From contig NZ_LMDG01000033.1 in assembly GCF_001426265.1 (NCBI RefSeq), positions 403,803-454,119 on the forward strand: a stretch of DNA of 50,317 bases, read 5' to 3'. Under the pieces are notes generated by a model, which was not told the DNA's origin, made no database searches, and saw only the letters and a program-made list of their open reading frames with translations. The position numbers and the translations under genes are program-made. Source of the DNA: Rhizobium sp. Root1220 (GTDB lineage Bacteria; Pseudomonadota; Alphaproteobacteria; Rhizobiales; Rhizobiaceae). This document shows positions 15,587-24,574 of the stretch, piece after piece. Every line of letters starts with the position of its first letter. Within the stretch, counting starts at the first letter, position 1.

Positions 15587-16666
15587 TTGGCCGACGACGA
15601 CAAGGACAGCAAAACAGAAGACCCTACCGCGAAAAAGAAAAGCGATGCCGCCGAGAAAGGCAACGTGCCCTTTTCACGCGAACTGCCACTCTTTGCGACC
15701 GTCCTCGCCACTTTCATCTACCTGATCTTTTTCCTGCCGGAAGGCCTGAGCCGCGTAGCGGAGGCGCTCAAGGACATATTCGAGCAACCGGACCAGTGGA
15801 AGATCGAGACGGGTCCCGACGTGCTCTCGCTGTTCATCCATCTGGGCTGGGTTGCAGCTGCGTTGCTGGCACCCGCATTCATCCTGTTCATGGCTTTCGG
15901 CGTCGTGGCATCGATTTCGCAGAACCTGCCGACGCCGGTGCTGGAGCGCATACGTCCGCAATTTTCGCGCATTTCACTTTCCAAGGGATGGTCACGGCTA
16001 TTCAGCTTGCCTGGTCTCGTTGAGTTCGGGAAATCGCTCGTCAAGATCCTCATCGTCGGCGTCGTCATGTTTTTCGTCTTGAAGAGCGAATATTTCAGCG
16101 CGATCGACGCGATGTTTTCCGATCCGCAGACGATTTTCGCGCGCATGATGACCTCAATGCGGAAGATCACCATCGTCGTGCTCATTGCGACCGCGGTCGT
16201 GGCGATCGCCGATTTTTTCTGGACGCGACATCACTGGTTCACCGAACTGAAGATGACGCGGCACGAAGTGAAGGAAGAAAACAAGCAGTCGCAAGGCGAT
16301 CCATTCGTCAAGAGCCGCCAACGCTCGCTGATGCGCGATCGAGCCCGCCGCCGGATGATCTCGAATGTCGATCGCGCGACGATGGTGATCGCCAACCCGA
16401 CCCACTTTGCCGTCGCACTGCGCTATGTGCGCGAAGAGAGCGACGCACCGATCGTAATCGCCAAGGGTCAGGACCTTATTGCGTTGAAAATCAGGGAGAT
16501 AGCGGAAAAAAACGGGATTCCCGTTTTCGAAGACCCGCCTCTCGCGCGCTCCATGTTTGCGCAAGTCTCGGTCGATAGTGTCATCCCGTCTGTATTCTAT
16601 AAGGCCGTCGCCGAACTCATCCACCAGGTTTATGCGACGCAAGCCATGAACAAACGGGTAAGATAG
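15587..16666 (+). CDS. flhB: Flagellar export gate switch protein FlhB (TTG start)
   Basis: A 359-residue protein. It has a charged Lys/Asp-rich N-terminus, four hydrophobic segments (about residues 33-53, 82-108, 148-168, 190-212), a basic linker with KEENKQSQGDP, and the autocleavage motif NPTH at residues 270-273 within VIANPTHFAVALRY. FlhB controls substrate switching from rod/hook to filament proteins. The start is TTG at 15587, supported by GGAGG 9 nt upstream; no ATG fits. It continues the motA operon past a hairpin. Confidence 0.96.
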   Translation: MADDDKDSKTEDPTAKKKSDAAEKGNVPFSRELPLFATVLATFIYLIFFLPEGLSRVAEALKDIFEQPDQWKIETGPDVLSLFIHLGWVAAALLAPAFILFMAFGVVASISQNLPTPVLERIRPQFSRISLSKGWSRLFSLPGLVEFGKSLVKILIVGVVMFFVLKSEYFSAIDAMFSDPQTIFARMMTSMRKITIVVLIATAVVAIADFFWTRHHWFTELKMTRHEVKEENKQSQGDPFVKSRQRSLMRDRARRRMISNVDRATMVIANPTHFAVALRYVREESDAPIVIAKGQDLIALKIREIAEKNGIPVFEDPPLARSMFAQVSVDSVIPSVFYKAVAELIHQVYATQAMNKRVR

Positions 16667-16670
16667 CCGA

Positions 16671-17111
16671 ATGAAAAAATGCCCCTACTCTACACAGCGC
16701 GAAAGAATCCTCGCTGAAGCAATCAGCCCGGTCGCCACTGAACTAAGGCTCCTGGACGCTTCAGACCTCATCTCAATTCTCCGCTTTGAGTATTACGGCA
16801 ATCTTTCCGACCTGGTCTCCTCGGCAGCCGAGCTTTTCTTCCATCCCGGAACCGTCAATTTCGGCCACGGCGGAAGCTATACACTGGAATGGGGTGGCAA
16901 GCCGGAGGTGGTGATCGACCTCGAAATCAAGCCACGCGGCGTGACGATATACGCACAGCTGACGCTCGCCGAGGCGCATGCCGGCATCGAGATCAGCCAC
17001 ATCGCTTTCCAGAACCCGTCCGCCGATCCGGACGAGAACACGGCCTTCCTCGAGCAGGCTCTGCAGGGGGCACGCTATAACGTCCAGCCTCTGCATTCCC
17101 TCGCGAGCTGA
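16671..17111 (+). CDS. Small conserved protein downstream of flhB, function unknown
   Basis: A 146-residue soluble protein, starting 4 nt after the flhB stop, so translated from the same message. It is rich in aliphatic and acidic residues, with HPGTVNFGHGGSYTLEWGGK and IDLEIKPRGVTIYAQLTLAE as the most distinctive stretches and no signal or membrane segment. I do not recognise a named domain. Position suggests a flagellar accessory role, but nothing in the sequence shows one. It converges on visR 45 bp later; no clear terminator hairpin is seen between them. Confidence 0.8.
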   Translation: MKKCPYSTQRERILAEAISPVATELRLLDASDLISILRFEYYGNLSDLVSSAAELFFHPGTVNFGHGGSYTLEWGGKPEVVIDLEIKPRGVTIYAQLTLAEAHAGIEISHIAFQNPSADPDENTAFLEQALQGARYNVQPLHSLAS

Positions 17112-17156
17112 CTGCGCTACGCTTCTGGCATCGCGACGCCTCGGGTATTCAGTCGC

Positions 17157-17903
17157 TCAACTGATGTAGCCGAGGCGTATCGCCTTGGCTATTGCCTGGA
17201 TGCGGTTGACCGAATCCAACTTGATCGTTGCCGAACCCAGGTAGGCGTTGACTGTGTGCACGGAGAGCCCGAGCTTGTCGGCAATCTCGTCACTGATCCG
17301 GCCGTCGCCCGCCAACTGCAGGCACGCGATCTCGCGTTCGCTCAGCGCCTCGGCGGCGGCGACGCGCCGCTCGTCCAGCGACAGCAGGTCAATCATCACA
17401 TGGCAGGCCCTGGCGTGCAGTTCGACGATCATATCGCTGGCCGGATCGAGGTCGTCGCCCGTGAAGACGACAAAGCCATTCCCGACGGCGCCGAGGCGCA
17501 CAGGAAAAGCCATTCCGGAAAACGGCACCAAGCCGTCCCTCAGGCGTACGATGAACGGCGCAAAGCCTGCCGGCCCCGGAGCCGCACGATCGTGGCTGCC
17601 GGCCCAAGTCAGGGGAAGAAGGGACTTCTCGATGTGTTCCAGCAACACCTCGCCATGGGCATCCGCGAACAGCTTGCTGAACCCGGCATTCGTCGGACCC
17701 CAATTCTCCAACTCGCAAACCAGGCGCTGCTTGGCAGGCAGACCGGAACTGCTCATGCGGTATACGGCGAAATTCTTCGCGTCAGCGAGCCGTTGCATCG
17801 CGACAAGGCGCGGAAAGAGATCGGATCGGCTCGATACCTTGTTGACCCGCACGGTGCGCATCGCTTCCGGATTTCCCAGGGATCTGCCCGATGACTGCGC
17901 CAT
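17157..17903 (-). CDS. visR: Flagellar master regulator VisR (LuxR family)
   Basis: A 248-residue regulator with an N-terminal ligand-binding-type domain and a C-terminal LuxR helix-turn-helix (about residues 185-245): LSEREIACLQLAGDGRISD, then EIADKLGLSVHTVNAYLGS. In Sinorhizobium and Agrobacterium VisN and VisR act together as the top activator of flagellar and chemotaxis genes, through rem. GGGGAA lies 6 nt before the ATG. It follows visN by 10 nt on the same strand. Assignment as VisR rather than VisN rests on gene order (visN first). Confidence 0.9.
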   Translation of the reverse strand: MAQSSGRSLGNPEAMRTVRVNKVSSRSDLFPRLVAMQRLADAKNFAVYRMSSSGLPAKQRLVCELENWGPTNAGFSKLFADAHGEVLLEHIEKSLLPLTWAGSHDRAAPGPAGFAPFIVRLRDGLVPFSGMAFPVRLGAVGNGFVVFTGDDLDPASDMIVELHARACHVMIDLLSLDERRVAAAEALSEREIACLQLAGDGRISDEIADKLGLSVHTVNAYLGSATIKLDSVNRIQAIAKAIRLGYIS

Positions 17904-17913
17904 AACCGTTCCC

Positions 17914-18660
17914 CTAAACGAGACTATTGCGAACAGCGAATGCGATGGCCTCGGAACGCGTCTTCGTGGCTGTCTTTCGCATCACGCTGGTGATGTAGTT
18001 ATTGATAGTGTTGCGCGATATCCCGAGAATCATGGCGATCTCGTCGCTCGTCTTTCCCTCGGCGATCCAGAAAAGGCACTCCAGTTCGCGATCGGTCAGT
18101 TCGAATTCCCGGTCACTTTTCGCGACCCCACATTGGAGCAGGCTGGTGAAATAGGCAGCCAGGAGCCCCACATCCCTTAGGCGTTCCTGCGACAGGATAA
18201 AGCCGTCGTCAAACAGGAACATCAGCGCGAGCCTCGAGCGACCGATATTGAACATCAACGAGCAATACTGCCGGCTGGCGCCGTCGGGCGCGTCGGCGGT
18301 ATCGGGAAGGAGAGCGAAATGCGGCTGGAAAAGCTGCATGCACTTTTCAAGTTCGGTCGAACGGGCAAAGCCGCCGACGAATGCGTGCGAAAGACTGGTA
18401 ACGAGGTCGAACGGCCAGTCCGAAGACACGACGAAATCGAGACCTGCCTCCTGGACTAGATCCGCTCGAGCAAGAAGATAGTGGGAGCCTCCCACATAAT
18501 CGGTCAAGGCGCGCAAGCCTGGCTGCAACCTTCCCGTGCTCGAAACCTCGCATAGTTGGGAGATGAGCTCGTCTCGCGAGGACAGGTTCGCGGCCGCGAT
18601 ACCAACGAAGTTTGCCGTTTGCTTGTCGCTCTTGAGAGCCTGCAATATATGCATGTCCAT
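17914..18660 (-). CDS. visN: Flagellar master regulator VisN (LuxR family)
   Basis: A 248-residue LuxR-type regulator. The N-terminal two thirds form an autoinducer-binding-like domain; the C-terminal HTH reads LTDRELECLFWIAEGKTSD and EIAMILGISRNTINNYITS. It is the partner of VisR and first gene of the pair. The ATG at 18660 has AGGA about 9 nt upstream; an in-frame TTG lies 6 nt earlier. The shared flagellar box is absent upstream, as expected for a regulator at the top of the cascade. Confidence 0.9.
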   Translation of the reverse strand: MDMHILQALKSDKQTANFVGIAAANLSSRDELISQLCEVSSTGRLQPGLRALTDYVGGSHYLLARADLVQEAGLDFVVSSDWPFDLVTSLSHAFVGGFARSTELEKCMQLFQPHFALLPDTADAPDGASRQYCSLMFNIGRSRLALMFLFDDGFILSQERLRDVGLLAAYFTSLLQCGVAKSDREFELTDRELECLFWIAEGKTSDEIAMILGISRNTINNYITSVMRKTATKTRSEAIAFAVRNSLV

Positions 18661-18985
18661 CGGCAAAATCCTGCGACTGAGGAACCATCACGACAGAAGC
18701 CCGATCCGCCTGCTCCTGAACAAATATGCGACTTATCCGCGAATCACCCAACACTACGACAAGCGATAAAAACCGCCATATCCGAGTTCTTGGGATTTAC
18801 TTCGGCCGCATTTCGTGCGTCGATTCGCACGTCGATTCCGTCTCTTAATAGTATGCTAAATTACGATGATTCTAGAGAATCTGACAACATCGTTCGCGCC
18901 GCGCGCGAACGCAACGCACAGACTATTGGCGAGTGCGGCAATGTGGTCACGCTTTTGCATGTGGCGGATGCTACAACGGCAGGCA
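18661..18985. other. Non-coding interval upstream of visN
   Basis: About 325 bp between visN and the fliF terminator with no convincing ORF. Part of it (about 18780-18890) is richer in A and T than its surroundings. It must hold the visN promoter on the minus strand. I see no clear operator or RNA gene in it. Confidence 0.5.
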
Positions 18986-19009
18986 TAAAAAAAGGCCGGT
19001 TGCCCGGCC
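18986..19009 (-). terminator. Rho-independent terminator after fliF
   Basis: On the minus strand GGGCCGGGCAACCGGCC forms a short GC-rich stem-loop followed by TTTTTTTATG, 7 nt after the fliF stop. It closes the fliF transcript before visN. Confidence 0.9.
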
Positions 19010-19015
19010 CTTCTC

Positions 19016-20704
19016 TCAAGCGGCGTTGTCGACCGCCCATTTCCTGAGGATTTTCGCTGCGCGCTCCTCGTTGATCTCGACCATCCGTGCGAGCTTGCGT
19101 TCCGGACCCTCCTTGACGCGACGGTTGAAGTTTCCTTCGTCGTCGCCCAGACTCAGGAGATCCTCGGTACTGTCGAAGCCAAAGTCCGAGCCAAAGCCCT
19201 CCATCAGCGCACCGCCCGCGCCGGCGCCGCCAGCCGGTGCGAAATCCGGGAGCTCCAGACCGGCGCTTTCTGGCGAAGTGTCGCCGATGGCTACGCCTCC
19301 GCCGGTCACGCTGCGGATCATCGGGCGCAGCCCCATCCAGAGCACCAGGAAGGCGACGACGACGAAGGCAAGCGAGTTGATGATGCCTGCAAGATTGCGG
19401 CTCAACATGTCCATGACACGGACGCCGCCAGTTGTATCCTCCAGAAGCTGGTTCTCGAGGAAGTCCATCGCTGTCACCGTGATGACATCACCGCGGTTCG
19501 TGCTGATACCAGCGGCTGACGCAACTATCTTCTGCATCTCGGCGAGGTAAGCGTCGACTTTCGCCTGATCGACCGGCTCGCCGACCATCTGGGAAATGCG
19601 GCCCTTGTTGACGACGACGGCTACCGAAAGCTTCTCGATCTTATAGCTGTTGCGCGTCGTCGCCGTCGTCTTGCTATTGATCTCGTAGTTTGTCTGCTCT
19701 TCCTTCTTGTCGGACTTGTCGGACGACTCAGGCCCGGCGGCGCCGCCTGCTTCGGGTGCCGCCTGCGGGATGTTCTGCTCGACGGTCGTCGCATTGTCGG
19801 ACTGCTTCTGCAGGGACTGCGCGGCTTCCTTGGTAGTGCGGATCGAGCGCTCGACCTTGGAATCCGGATCGTAGGTCGTCTCCTGGATCTGCTGGCTGTC
19901 CGTATTCAGATCCGCGGTCACGCTGGAGCGGAAGTTGTCCATGCCGAGGAACGGTGCGAGCGCCTTGTCGATATTGGATTCAACTTCGCCTTGAACATTC
20001 TGCGTGATGTTCAGCGACCGGTTCAGCGAACTGTTGCTCGCCTCATCGCCGGAAGCGAGAAGCTGGCCGGCGGAATCGAGAATGGTGACGTCGCCGATGT
20101 CGAGCCCCGGCACGGCGGAGGCAACGAGGTGGCGGATCGAGGTGGCCGCATTGCGGCCGGCTGCCGCACTCGCGCGAATCATGACCGAGGCGGTGGGCTT
20201 CTGTTCCGCCTTTCGGAAATTTCCGACCTCCGGCATGACGATATGAACGCGCGCGGCAGAGATGCCGGAGATCGACTGGATCGTGCGGCCGATTTCGCCT
20301 TCAAGCGCGCGAACCCGCGTCACCTCCTGCATGAACGATGTCAGCCCGAGCGAACCGACATTGTCAAAAAGTTCATAGCCAGCGTTTGCACTATTCGGCA
20401 GGCCGCGCTCGGCAAGCAGAAGGCGTGCCTTCCCGGTCATGCCGGCGGGAACCGATATGCTGCCTCCGTCCGTCCCAACCTGGAAACCGATATTCGCTTC
20501 TGCGAGGGCGATGCTGATCTGGTTCAGATCGGAAGCCTCAAGCCCCACATAGAGGGTTTCCTGTGCGGGTTTATTGACGAGAAAGGCAGCGCCCATAATC
20601 AGCGCGACGGATACGACGCCCACGCCGGCCAATGCCAGGAGGCGATTCCGCCCGAGCGCACTGAAGTTCTTAATAATTTGAACTAATTGATTTAACAGAT
20701 TCAT
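19016..20704 (-). CDS. fliF: Flagellar MS-ring protein FliF
   Basis: A 562-residue protein with two transmembrane helices (about residues 22-43 and 425-447) flanking the large periplasmic ring-building domain. Typical blocks are ERGLPNSANAGYELFDNVG, TRVRALEGEIGRTIQSI and ARVHIVMPE. The C-terminal tail (KLARMVEINEERAAKILRKW) binds FliG. FliF forms the MS ring in the inner membrane. It has its own upstream box at 20771-20780 and a terminator downstream, so it is at least partly independent of the che operon that precedes it. Confidence 0.97.
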   Translation of the reverse strand: MNLLNQLVQIIKNFSALGRNRLLALAGVGVVSVALIMGAAFLVNKPAQETLYVGLEASDLNQISIALAEANIGFQVGTDGGSISVPAGMTGKARLLLAERGLPNSANAGYELFDNVGSLGLTSFMQEVTRVRALEGEIGRTIQSISGISAARVHIVMPEVGNFRKAEQKPTASVMIRASAAAGRNAATSIRHLVASAVPGLDIGDVTILDSAGQLLASGDEASNSSLNRSLNITQNVQGEVESNIDKALAPFLGMDNFRSSVTADLNTDSQQIQETTYDPDSKVERSIRTTKEAAQSLQKQSDNATTVEQNIPQAAPEAGGAAGPESSDKSDKKEEQTNYEINSKTTATTRNSYKIEKLSVAVVVNKGRISQMVGEPVDQAKVDAYLAEMQKIVASAAGISTNRGDVITVTAMDFLENQLLEDTTGGVRVMDMLSRNLAGIINSLAFVVVAFLVLWMGLRPMIRSVTGGGVAIGDTSPESAGLELPDFAPAGGAGAGGALMEGFGSDFGFDSTEDLLSLGDDEGNFNRRVKEGPERKLARMVEINEERAAKILRKWAVDNAA

Positions 20705-20770
20705 TCTGTTCTCGCACGATCGTCACAGACAAAGCAGGCTTATTGCCTTATTTGACGATAGATGCCGAAA

Positions 20771-20780
20771 CTTGTGCGAG
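20771..20780 (-). promoter_or_regulatory. Flagellar regulon box upstream of fliF
   Basis: The minus strand reads CTCGCACAAG, a perfect match to YTSRCRCAAG, with CTAT starting 10 nt past CAAG, 66 nt before the fliF ATG. It lies in the 108-bp gap between cheT and fliF, implying a promoter inside the che-fliF array. Confidence 0.6.
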
Positions 20781-20812
20781 CGTTTCGTGCAGACATGCGC
20801 GTGAAGGCCGGA

Positions 20813-21202
20813 TCAGAAGAAGTCGAAATCACCAGCCGCCTTGCTCAGGGGCTGGGAATACTCATGCCTTATTCCACCGCCGAGTGCCTTTTGCATTTCG
20901 CTCAACTTTACAAGACTGAGCGCTGTCGCCGAATCCACTGCCCACGTCGGAGGAATCTCGCCGGTGATCATGTCGATGAATTCGGCAAGTCCCCGGGTCT
21001 TCTGTACCGCGAGGTCGATGCCCTGCATCACCTTCATGCTTTCGGGTGAATTCAGCGTTTCGGTACTCCCGCCCAGATCCAGGAGCTGCGGCTCGATACG
21101 TTCTATCAGGTAAGCAACATCATGCAGTTCCGCCACGATCCGTGTCAGGATGTCCGGCAGTGGTTCTGATGGCGGCGGCTCGATCTTGGTATTGTATGTC
21201 AT
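20813..21202 (-). CDS. cheT: CheT, rhizobial chemotaxis protein with a DXXXQ phosphatase-like motif
   Basis: A 129-residue helical protein, the last gene of the che operon, 12 nt after cheD. It contains D63-L-A-V-Q67 in QGIDLAVQKTRGL, the DXXXQ arrangement used by CheZ-type CheY-P phosphatases. The acidic C-terminus ends AAGDFDFF. In Sinorhizobium meliloti the equivalent last che gene product, CheT, has been described as acting in signal termination and as binding CheR. Orthology here is inferred from position, size and motif. Confidence 0.82.
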   Translation of the reverse strand: MTYNTKIEPPPSEPLPDILTRIVAELHDVAYLIERIEPQLLDLGGSTETLNSPESMKVMQGIDLAVQKTRGLAEFIDMITGEIPPTWAVDSATALSLVKLSEMQKALGGGIRHEYSQPLSKAAGDFDFF

Positions 21203-21214
21203 CAGGTCATGGCC

Positions 21215-21769
21215 TCAGAAGAATTCGATACTTGTTTCGGCCGGCTTTTGCGGAGTAACCGGACGCTGTTCAAGGGCAACCGTTCTTTTTGTCTCCGCGC
21301 CTGTCAGCGGGTATTGCCGCGCACGTCCCGAGACCGGCCAGTACTCCAGCTTGCGTCCGTGTTCGCCGCCCGTGCTGGAACCGACCACCGGAATGCCTTC
21401 GTCCTTCAGAAACTGCGTGGCAAAGGCAGCGTTCTGTTCACCGACATTAGAGAATGTCGAGATCGTCTTTGCCCCGCCGAAAATCTTGGCCTCCAGACGG
21501 TCGCGCCTCGCGCCCTGTTTCAAAAGACCGTTGATCAACAGCTCCATGAGATGCACGCCGTAGCGCGTCGCATCCCCGCCGGTCATCGGCGTATTCGCAG
21601 TGCCAGGCAGCAGGAAGTGATTCATACCTCCAACGCCAGCAACGGGATCCCGCAGGCATGCAGCCACACACGAGCCAAGTATGGTCGTCAAGACCGCGTT
21701 CGGATCATTCAGGACCTTCCATTCGCCCTGGATGATGTGCACGCGGCGGGCTGCAACATCGAGAGTCAT
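21215..21769 (-). CDS. cheD: Chemoreceptor glutamine deamidase CheD
   Basis: A 184-residue CheD with the catalytic Cys34 in TILGSCVAACLRDP and His51 in GGMNHFLLPG; GARRDRLEAKIFGGAKTI carries the third conserved Thr region. It deamidates Gln to Glu in receptors. The C-terminal tail (about 25 residues, TKRTVALEQRPVTPQKPAE) is longer than in short CheD proteins. The ATG overlaps the cheY2 stop by 4 nt. Confidence 0.96.
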   Translation of the reverse strand: MTLDVAARRVHIIQGEWKVLNDPNAVLTTILGSCVAACLRDPVAGVGGMNHFLLPGTANTPMTGGDATRYGVHLMELLINGLLKQGARRDRLEAKIFGGAKTISTFSNVGEQNAAFATQFLKDEGIPVVGSSTGGEHGRKLEYWPVSGRARQYPLTGAETKRTVALEQRPVTPQKPAETSIEFF

Positions 21770-22155
21770 TTCAATGCTCCGAATACGGCTTCGATAGCCG
21801 CCTTCATCTTCTCGATGGTGAAGGGCTTGGCCAGAACGTTGTTTGCCCCGAGTGCTGCTGCCTTCGTCACCAGCGCCCGATCGCCCTGTGCGGTCAGGAT
21901 GATGAACGCGGCCTTCTTCGTCGCGGGGTTGCTGCGGACTGCCTGTAGCAGGCCCAGGCCATCCATCTTCGGCATGTTGAAGTCGGAGATGACAAGGTGG
22001 TGAGGCTGCTGGGCCATGATCTTCATGCCCTGTTCGCCATCACCTGCCGAGGTGATCTGCTTGAAGCCGAGCTGGGTCAGCGCGTCGCTGAGCAGCAGGC
22101 GGCTCGTTACCTGATCGTCGACGATCAGAACTTTGATTTTCTCTGCGATGGACAT
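21766..22155 (-). CDS. cheY2: Response regulator CheY2
   Basis: A 129-residue single-domain receiver. The acidic pair is D13-D14, the phospho-acceptor is Asp58 (ISDFNMPKMDG), the switch Thr is T88 and the conserved Lys is K110. In Sinorhizobium meliloti CheY2-P is the main regulator that slows the unidirectional motor, and CheY1 is a phosphate sink. The identity as CheY2 follows from position between cheB and cheD. It overlaps cheD by 4 nt and cheB by 1 nt. Confidence 0.95.
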   Translation of the reverse strand: MSIAEKIKVLIVDDQVTSRLLLSDALTQLGFKQITSAGDGEQGMKIMAQQPHHLVISDFNMPKMDGLGLLQAVRSNPATKKAAFIILTAQGDRALVTKAAALGANNVLAKPFTIEKMKAAIEAVFGALK

Positions 22156-23198
22156 TAGTCAGTTCCTTCCTTTCGGGCGGCTGTCATTTTCAAGATTTCT
22201 TCGCCGATGGAATTCAGCGGCAACTGATGCTCGACGGCACCAAGTTCGTAGGCGACCCTCGGCATACCGTAGACCACGCAGGTCTTTTCGTTCTGCCCCA
22301 GCGTGCGCGCGCCGGCGTGGCGCATTTTCAGGAGACCGGCCGCGCCGTCGCGGCCCATCCCGGTCAGGATCACGCCGACCGCGTTGCGGCCAGCCAGCTC
22401 CGCGACCGAATCGAAGAGCACATCGACCGACGGCCGATGGCCGTTGACGGGATCGCGATCAATCAGGCGGCAGCACGGTGCAGAGGCGTTCGTTACCTGC
22501 AGATGACGCTCGCCGCCGGGCGCAAGATAGATCTTGCCGATTTCAAGCCTGGCGCCGTCCGTTGCTTCCTGCACGACGGGCGCACAGAGACGATTGAGCC
22601 GATCGGCAAAGCTCTTCGTGAAGGTCGACGGCATGTGCTGTGTAATGACCGTCGGCGGACAATTGGCCGGGAATTTTTGTAGCACCGCGATCAGCGCTTC
22701 GACCCCGCCGGTCGACGATCCGATCGCGACGATCTTGCGTCCCACACGGTAGTCCGCCACGGCGGGCGGTGGTGTCACGGGGGCCGGCTGCGTGAACTGG
22801 CGCCGTTGCGTGCGCGCAGCAGCCTTCACCTTTTCGGCGAGGTCCCCGAAAGGCCGGGCATCACCCGGCTGCGGCTTGCCGACGCAATCGAACGCACCGA
22901 TTTCCAATGCTGCCAGCGTCGCGCCCGCCCCGCGATGGGTCAGCGTCGAAACCATGATGACCGGCATCGGACGGAGCCGCATGATCTTCTCGAGGAATTC
23001 GAGGCCGTTCATGTTCGGCATCTCGATATCGAGTGTCACAACGTCCGGATTGAGCTTCTTGATGGCTTCGCGCGCTTCAAGCGCATCGCTTGCCTGGCCG
23101 ACGACGTTCACGTCGGGATCGGAACTCAGAACAGCCGTGATCAATCCACGCATGGTGGCAGAGTCATCAACGACAAGGACTCTCGCCGGTACACTCAT
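22155..23198 (-). CDS. cheB: Chemotaxis response regulator methylesterase CheB
   Basis: A 347-residue protein: receiver domain at about 1-125 with Asp57 (VVTLDIEMPNMNG), a linker, and the methylesterase domain from about 152, with IGSSTGGVEAL (catalytic Ser162), QHMP (His188) and VILTGMGRDGA (third catalytic residue region). It removes methyl groups from receptors. The ATG at 23198 overlaps the cheR stop by 4 nt; the longer open frame upstream is not CheB. Confidence 0.97.
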   Translation of the reverse strand: MSVPARVLVVDDSATMRGLITAVLSSDPDVNVVGQASDALEAREAIKKLNPDVVTLDIEMPNMNGLEFLEKIMRLRPMPVIMVSTLTHRGAGATLAALEIGAFDCVGKPQPGDARPFGDLAEKVKAAARTQRRQFTQPAPVTPPPAVADYRVGRKIVAIGSSTGGVEALIAVLQKFPANCPPTVITQHMPSTFTKSFADRLNRLCAPVVQEATDGARLEIGKIYLAPGGERHLQVTNASAPCCRLIDRDPVNGHRPSVDVLFDSVAELAGRNAVGVILTGMGRDGAAGLLKMRHAGARTLGQNEKTCVVYGMPRVAYELGAVEHQLPLNSIGEEILKMTAARKEGTD

Positions 23199-24106
23199 GC
23201 TTTCCTCCCTACACCCTTGGTCGTGTAGCGGTAGGTGGTAATGCCGATGTTGTCGAAGACGTTCTTGGCATCGCCAGAAATGCGTTCCGAGTGGCCGATA
23301 TAGAGATGACCGCCTTCCGGCAGCAGTTCGGCAAAACGCGACCATATCTTCATCTGTGTCGGCTCATCGAAGTAGATGACGACATTTCGGCAGAAAATGA
23401 CGTCGAACTTGCCCTTGAACGGCCACTGAGCCATCAGGTTCAGCTCGTTGTAGGTGATAAGGCGCTTGACGCGATCGTCGACCTGAAATTTCCGTCTGCC
23501 CTGTACCTCGACCTCGCTGAACCACTGCTTGCGCATTGCCGGAGACACGGTTTCGAGCGCGCTTTCGTCATATGCGCCACCTCGGGCGATCGCGAGGATC
23601 TTCGGGTCGATGTCGGTGGCGAGGATCCTGAAATCATAGTCGGCGATGTTTGGCATCATCGCCAGGACAGTGAGAGCTATCGAATACGGTTCCTGGCCAT
23701 CGGACGAAGCGGCGGACCATATGCGGACGCGCCCCCCCATCTTCGCGCGTTGCAGCAATTCGGGCAGGACATGATCGCGCAGGTGGTCGAAATGGTGGTT
23801 TTCGCGGAAGAAGCGCGTGAAGTTAGTGGTCAGATGTGACAGCATTTCACGCCGCGGCGCGGCACCGGCCGGCGACGAGACAAGTGCGCAATACTCCCGA
23901 AAGCCCGAAAGCCCGAGGCTGCGAATGTGCTTGGAAAGGCGCGAGTAGACAAGCGACGCCTTGGTCTCGTTCAGGAAGATTCCCGCGTCCGAGTAGATCA
24001 TCGCGGCGATCTCCGTCAGGTCACGGCGGGTCAGCGGATATTCGCCGCTCGCCAACACCTCGTCGGGGCTCCCCTGCCTCGCGTCTTTTGCACTCAGGAC
24101 ATTCAT
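23195..24106 (-). CDS. cheR: Chemoreceptor methyltransferase CheR
   Basis: A 303-residue SAM-dependent methyltransferase. The N-terminal helical domain is followed by TTNFTRFFRENHHFDHLRDH, then VRIWSAASSDGQEPYSIA (SAM site), FRILATDIDPKIL and DVIFCRNVVIYFDEPTQ. It methylates Glu residues in receptors. The ATG at 24106 overlaps the cheW stop by 4 nt. No C-terminal extension is present. Confidence 0.97.
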   Translation of the reverse strand: MNVLSAKDARQGSPDEVLASGEYPLTRRDLTEIAAMIYSDAGIFLNETKASLVYSRLSKHIRSLGLSGFREYCALVSSPAGAAPRREMLSHLTTNFTRFFRENHHFDHLRDHVLPELLQRAKMGGRVRIWSAASSDGQEPYSIALTVLAMMPNIADYDFRILATDIDPKILAIARGGAYDESALETVSPAMRKQWFSEVEVQGRRKFQVDDRVKRLITYNELNLMAQWPFKGKFDVIFCRNVVIYFDEPTQMKIWSRFAELLPEGGHLYIGHSERISGDAKNVFDNIGITTYRYTTKGVGRKA

Positions 24107-24570
24107 GCAGCTTCGCTTTCCGTTTCGGGGAAAATGGCTTCGAGTTCGAGGAGGCAGATCATGCGTTGGTCGATGGCAAGAATGCCGCGTGCGAACTGAC
24201 GTTGCAGTTCCGACGCGATTTCCGGCGTGGGCTGAACGTTCTCTTCGGTAACAGTCAGGATATCGGACACGGCATCGACCAGCAGACCGACAACCTTGCG
24301 GTTTACCTGGGCAACGATAATGACGTGGCGCGCGGAAGGCACGGTCGCCGGCATGCCGAGACGAGCCGACAGATCGACAATCGGCAGCACGGCACCGCGT
24401 AGATTGAGGACACCCTTCACATAGGCCGGCGAGTGCGGCATCGGCGTTGCCGGCGTCCAGCCGCGAATCTCGCGCACCGACATGACGTTTACGCAAAATT
24501 CCTGAGCCCCGATGCGGAACGCGATCAGTTCGCGGTCCCCATCCTTCAGACTTTTTACGGCAAAAGACAT
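24103..24570 (-). CDS. cheW: Chemotaxis coupling protein CheW
   Basis: A 155-residue protein with one CheW-like SH3-type domain: ELIAFRIGAQEFCVNVMSV, then SVREIRGWTPATPMPHSP, YVKGVLNLRGAVLPIVDL and GLLVDAVSDILTV. It links receptors to CheA. It starts 4 nt after the cheA stop and overlaps cheR by 4 nt. Confidence 0.97.
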   Translation of the reverse strand: MSFAVKSLKDGDRELIAFRIGAQEFCVNVMSVREIRGWTPATPMPHSPAYVKGVLNLRGAVLPIVDLSARLGMPATVPSARHVIIVAQVNRKVVGLLVDAVSDILTVTEENVQPTPEIASELQRQFARGILAIDQRMICLLELEAIFPETESEAA

Positions 24571-24574
24571 GATG

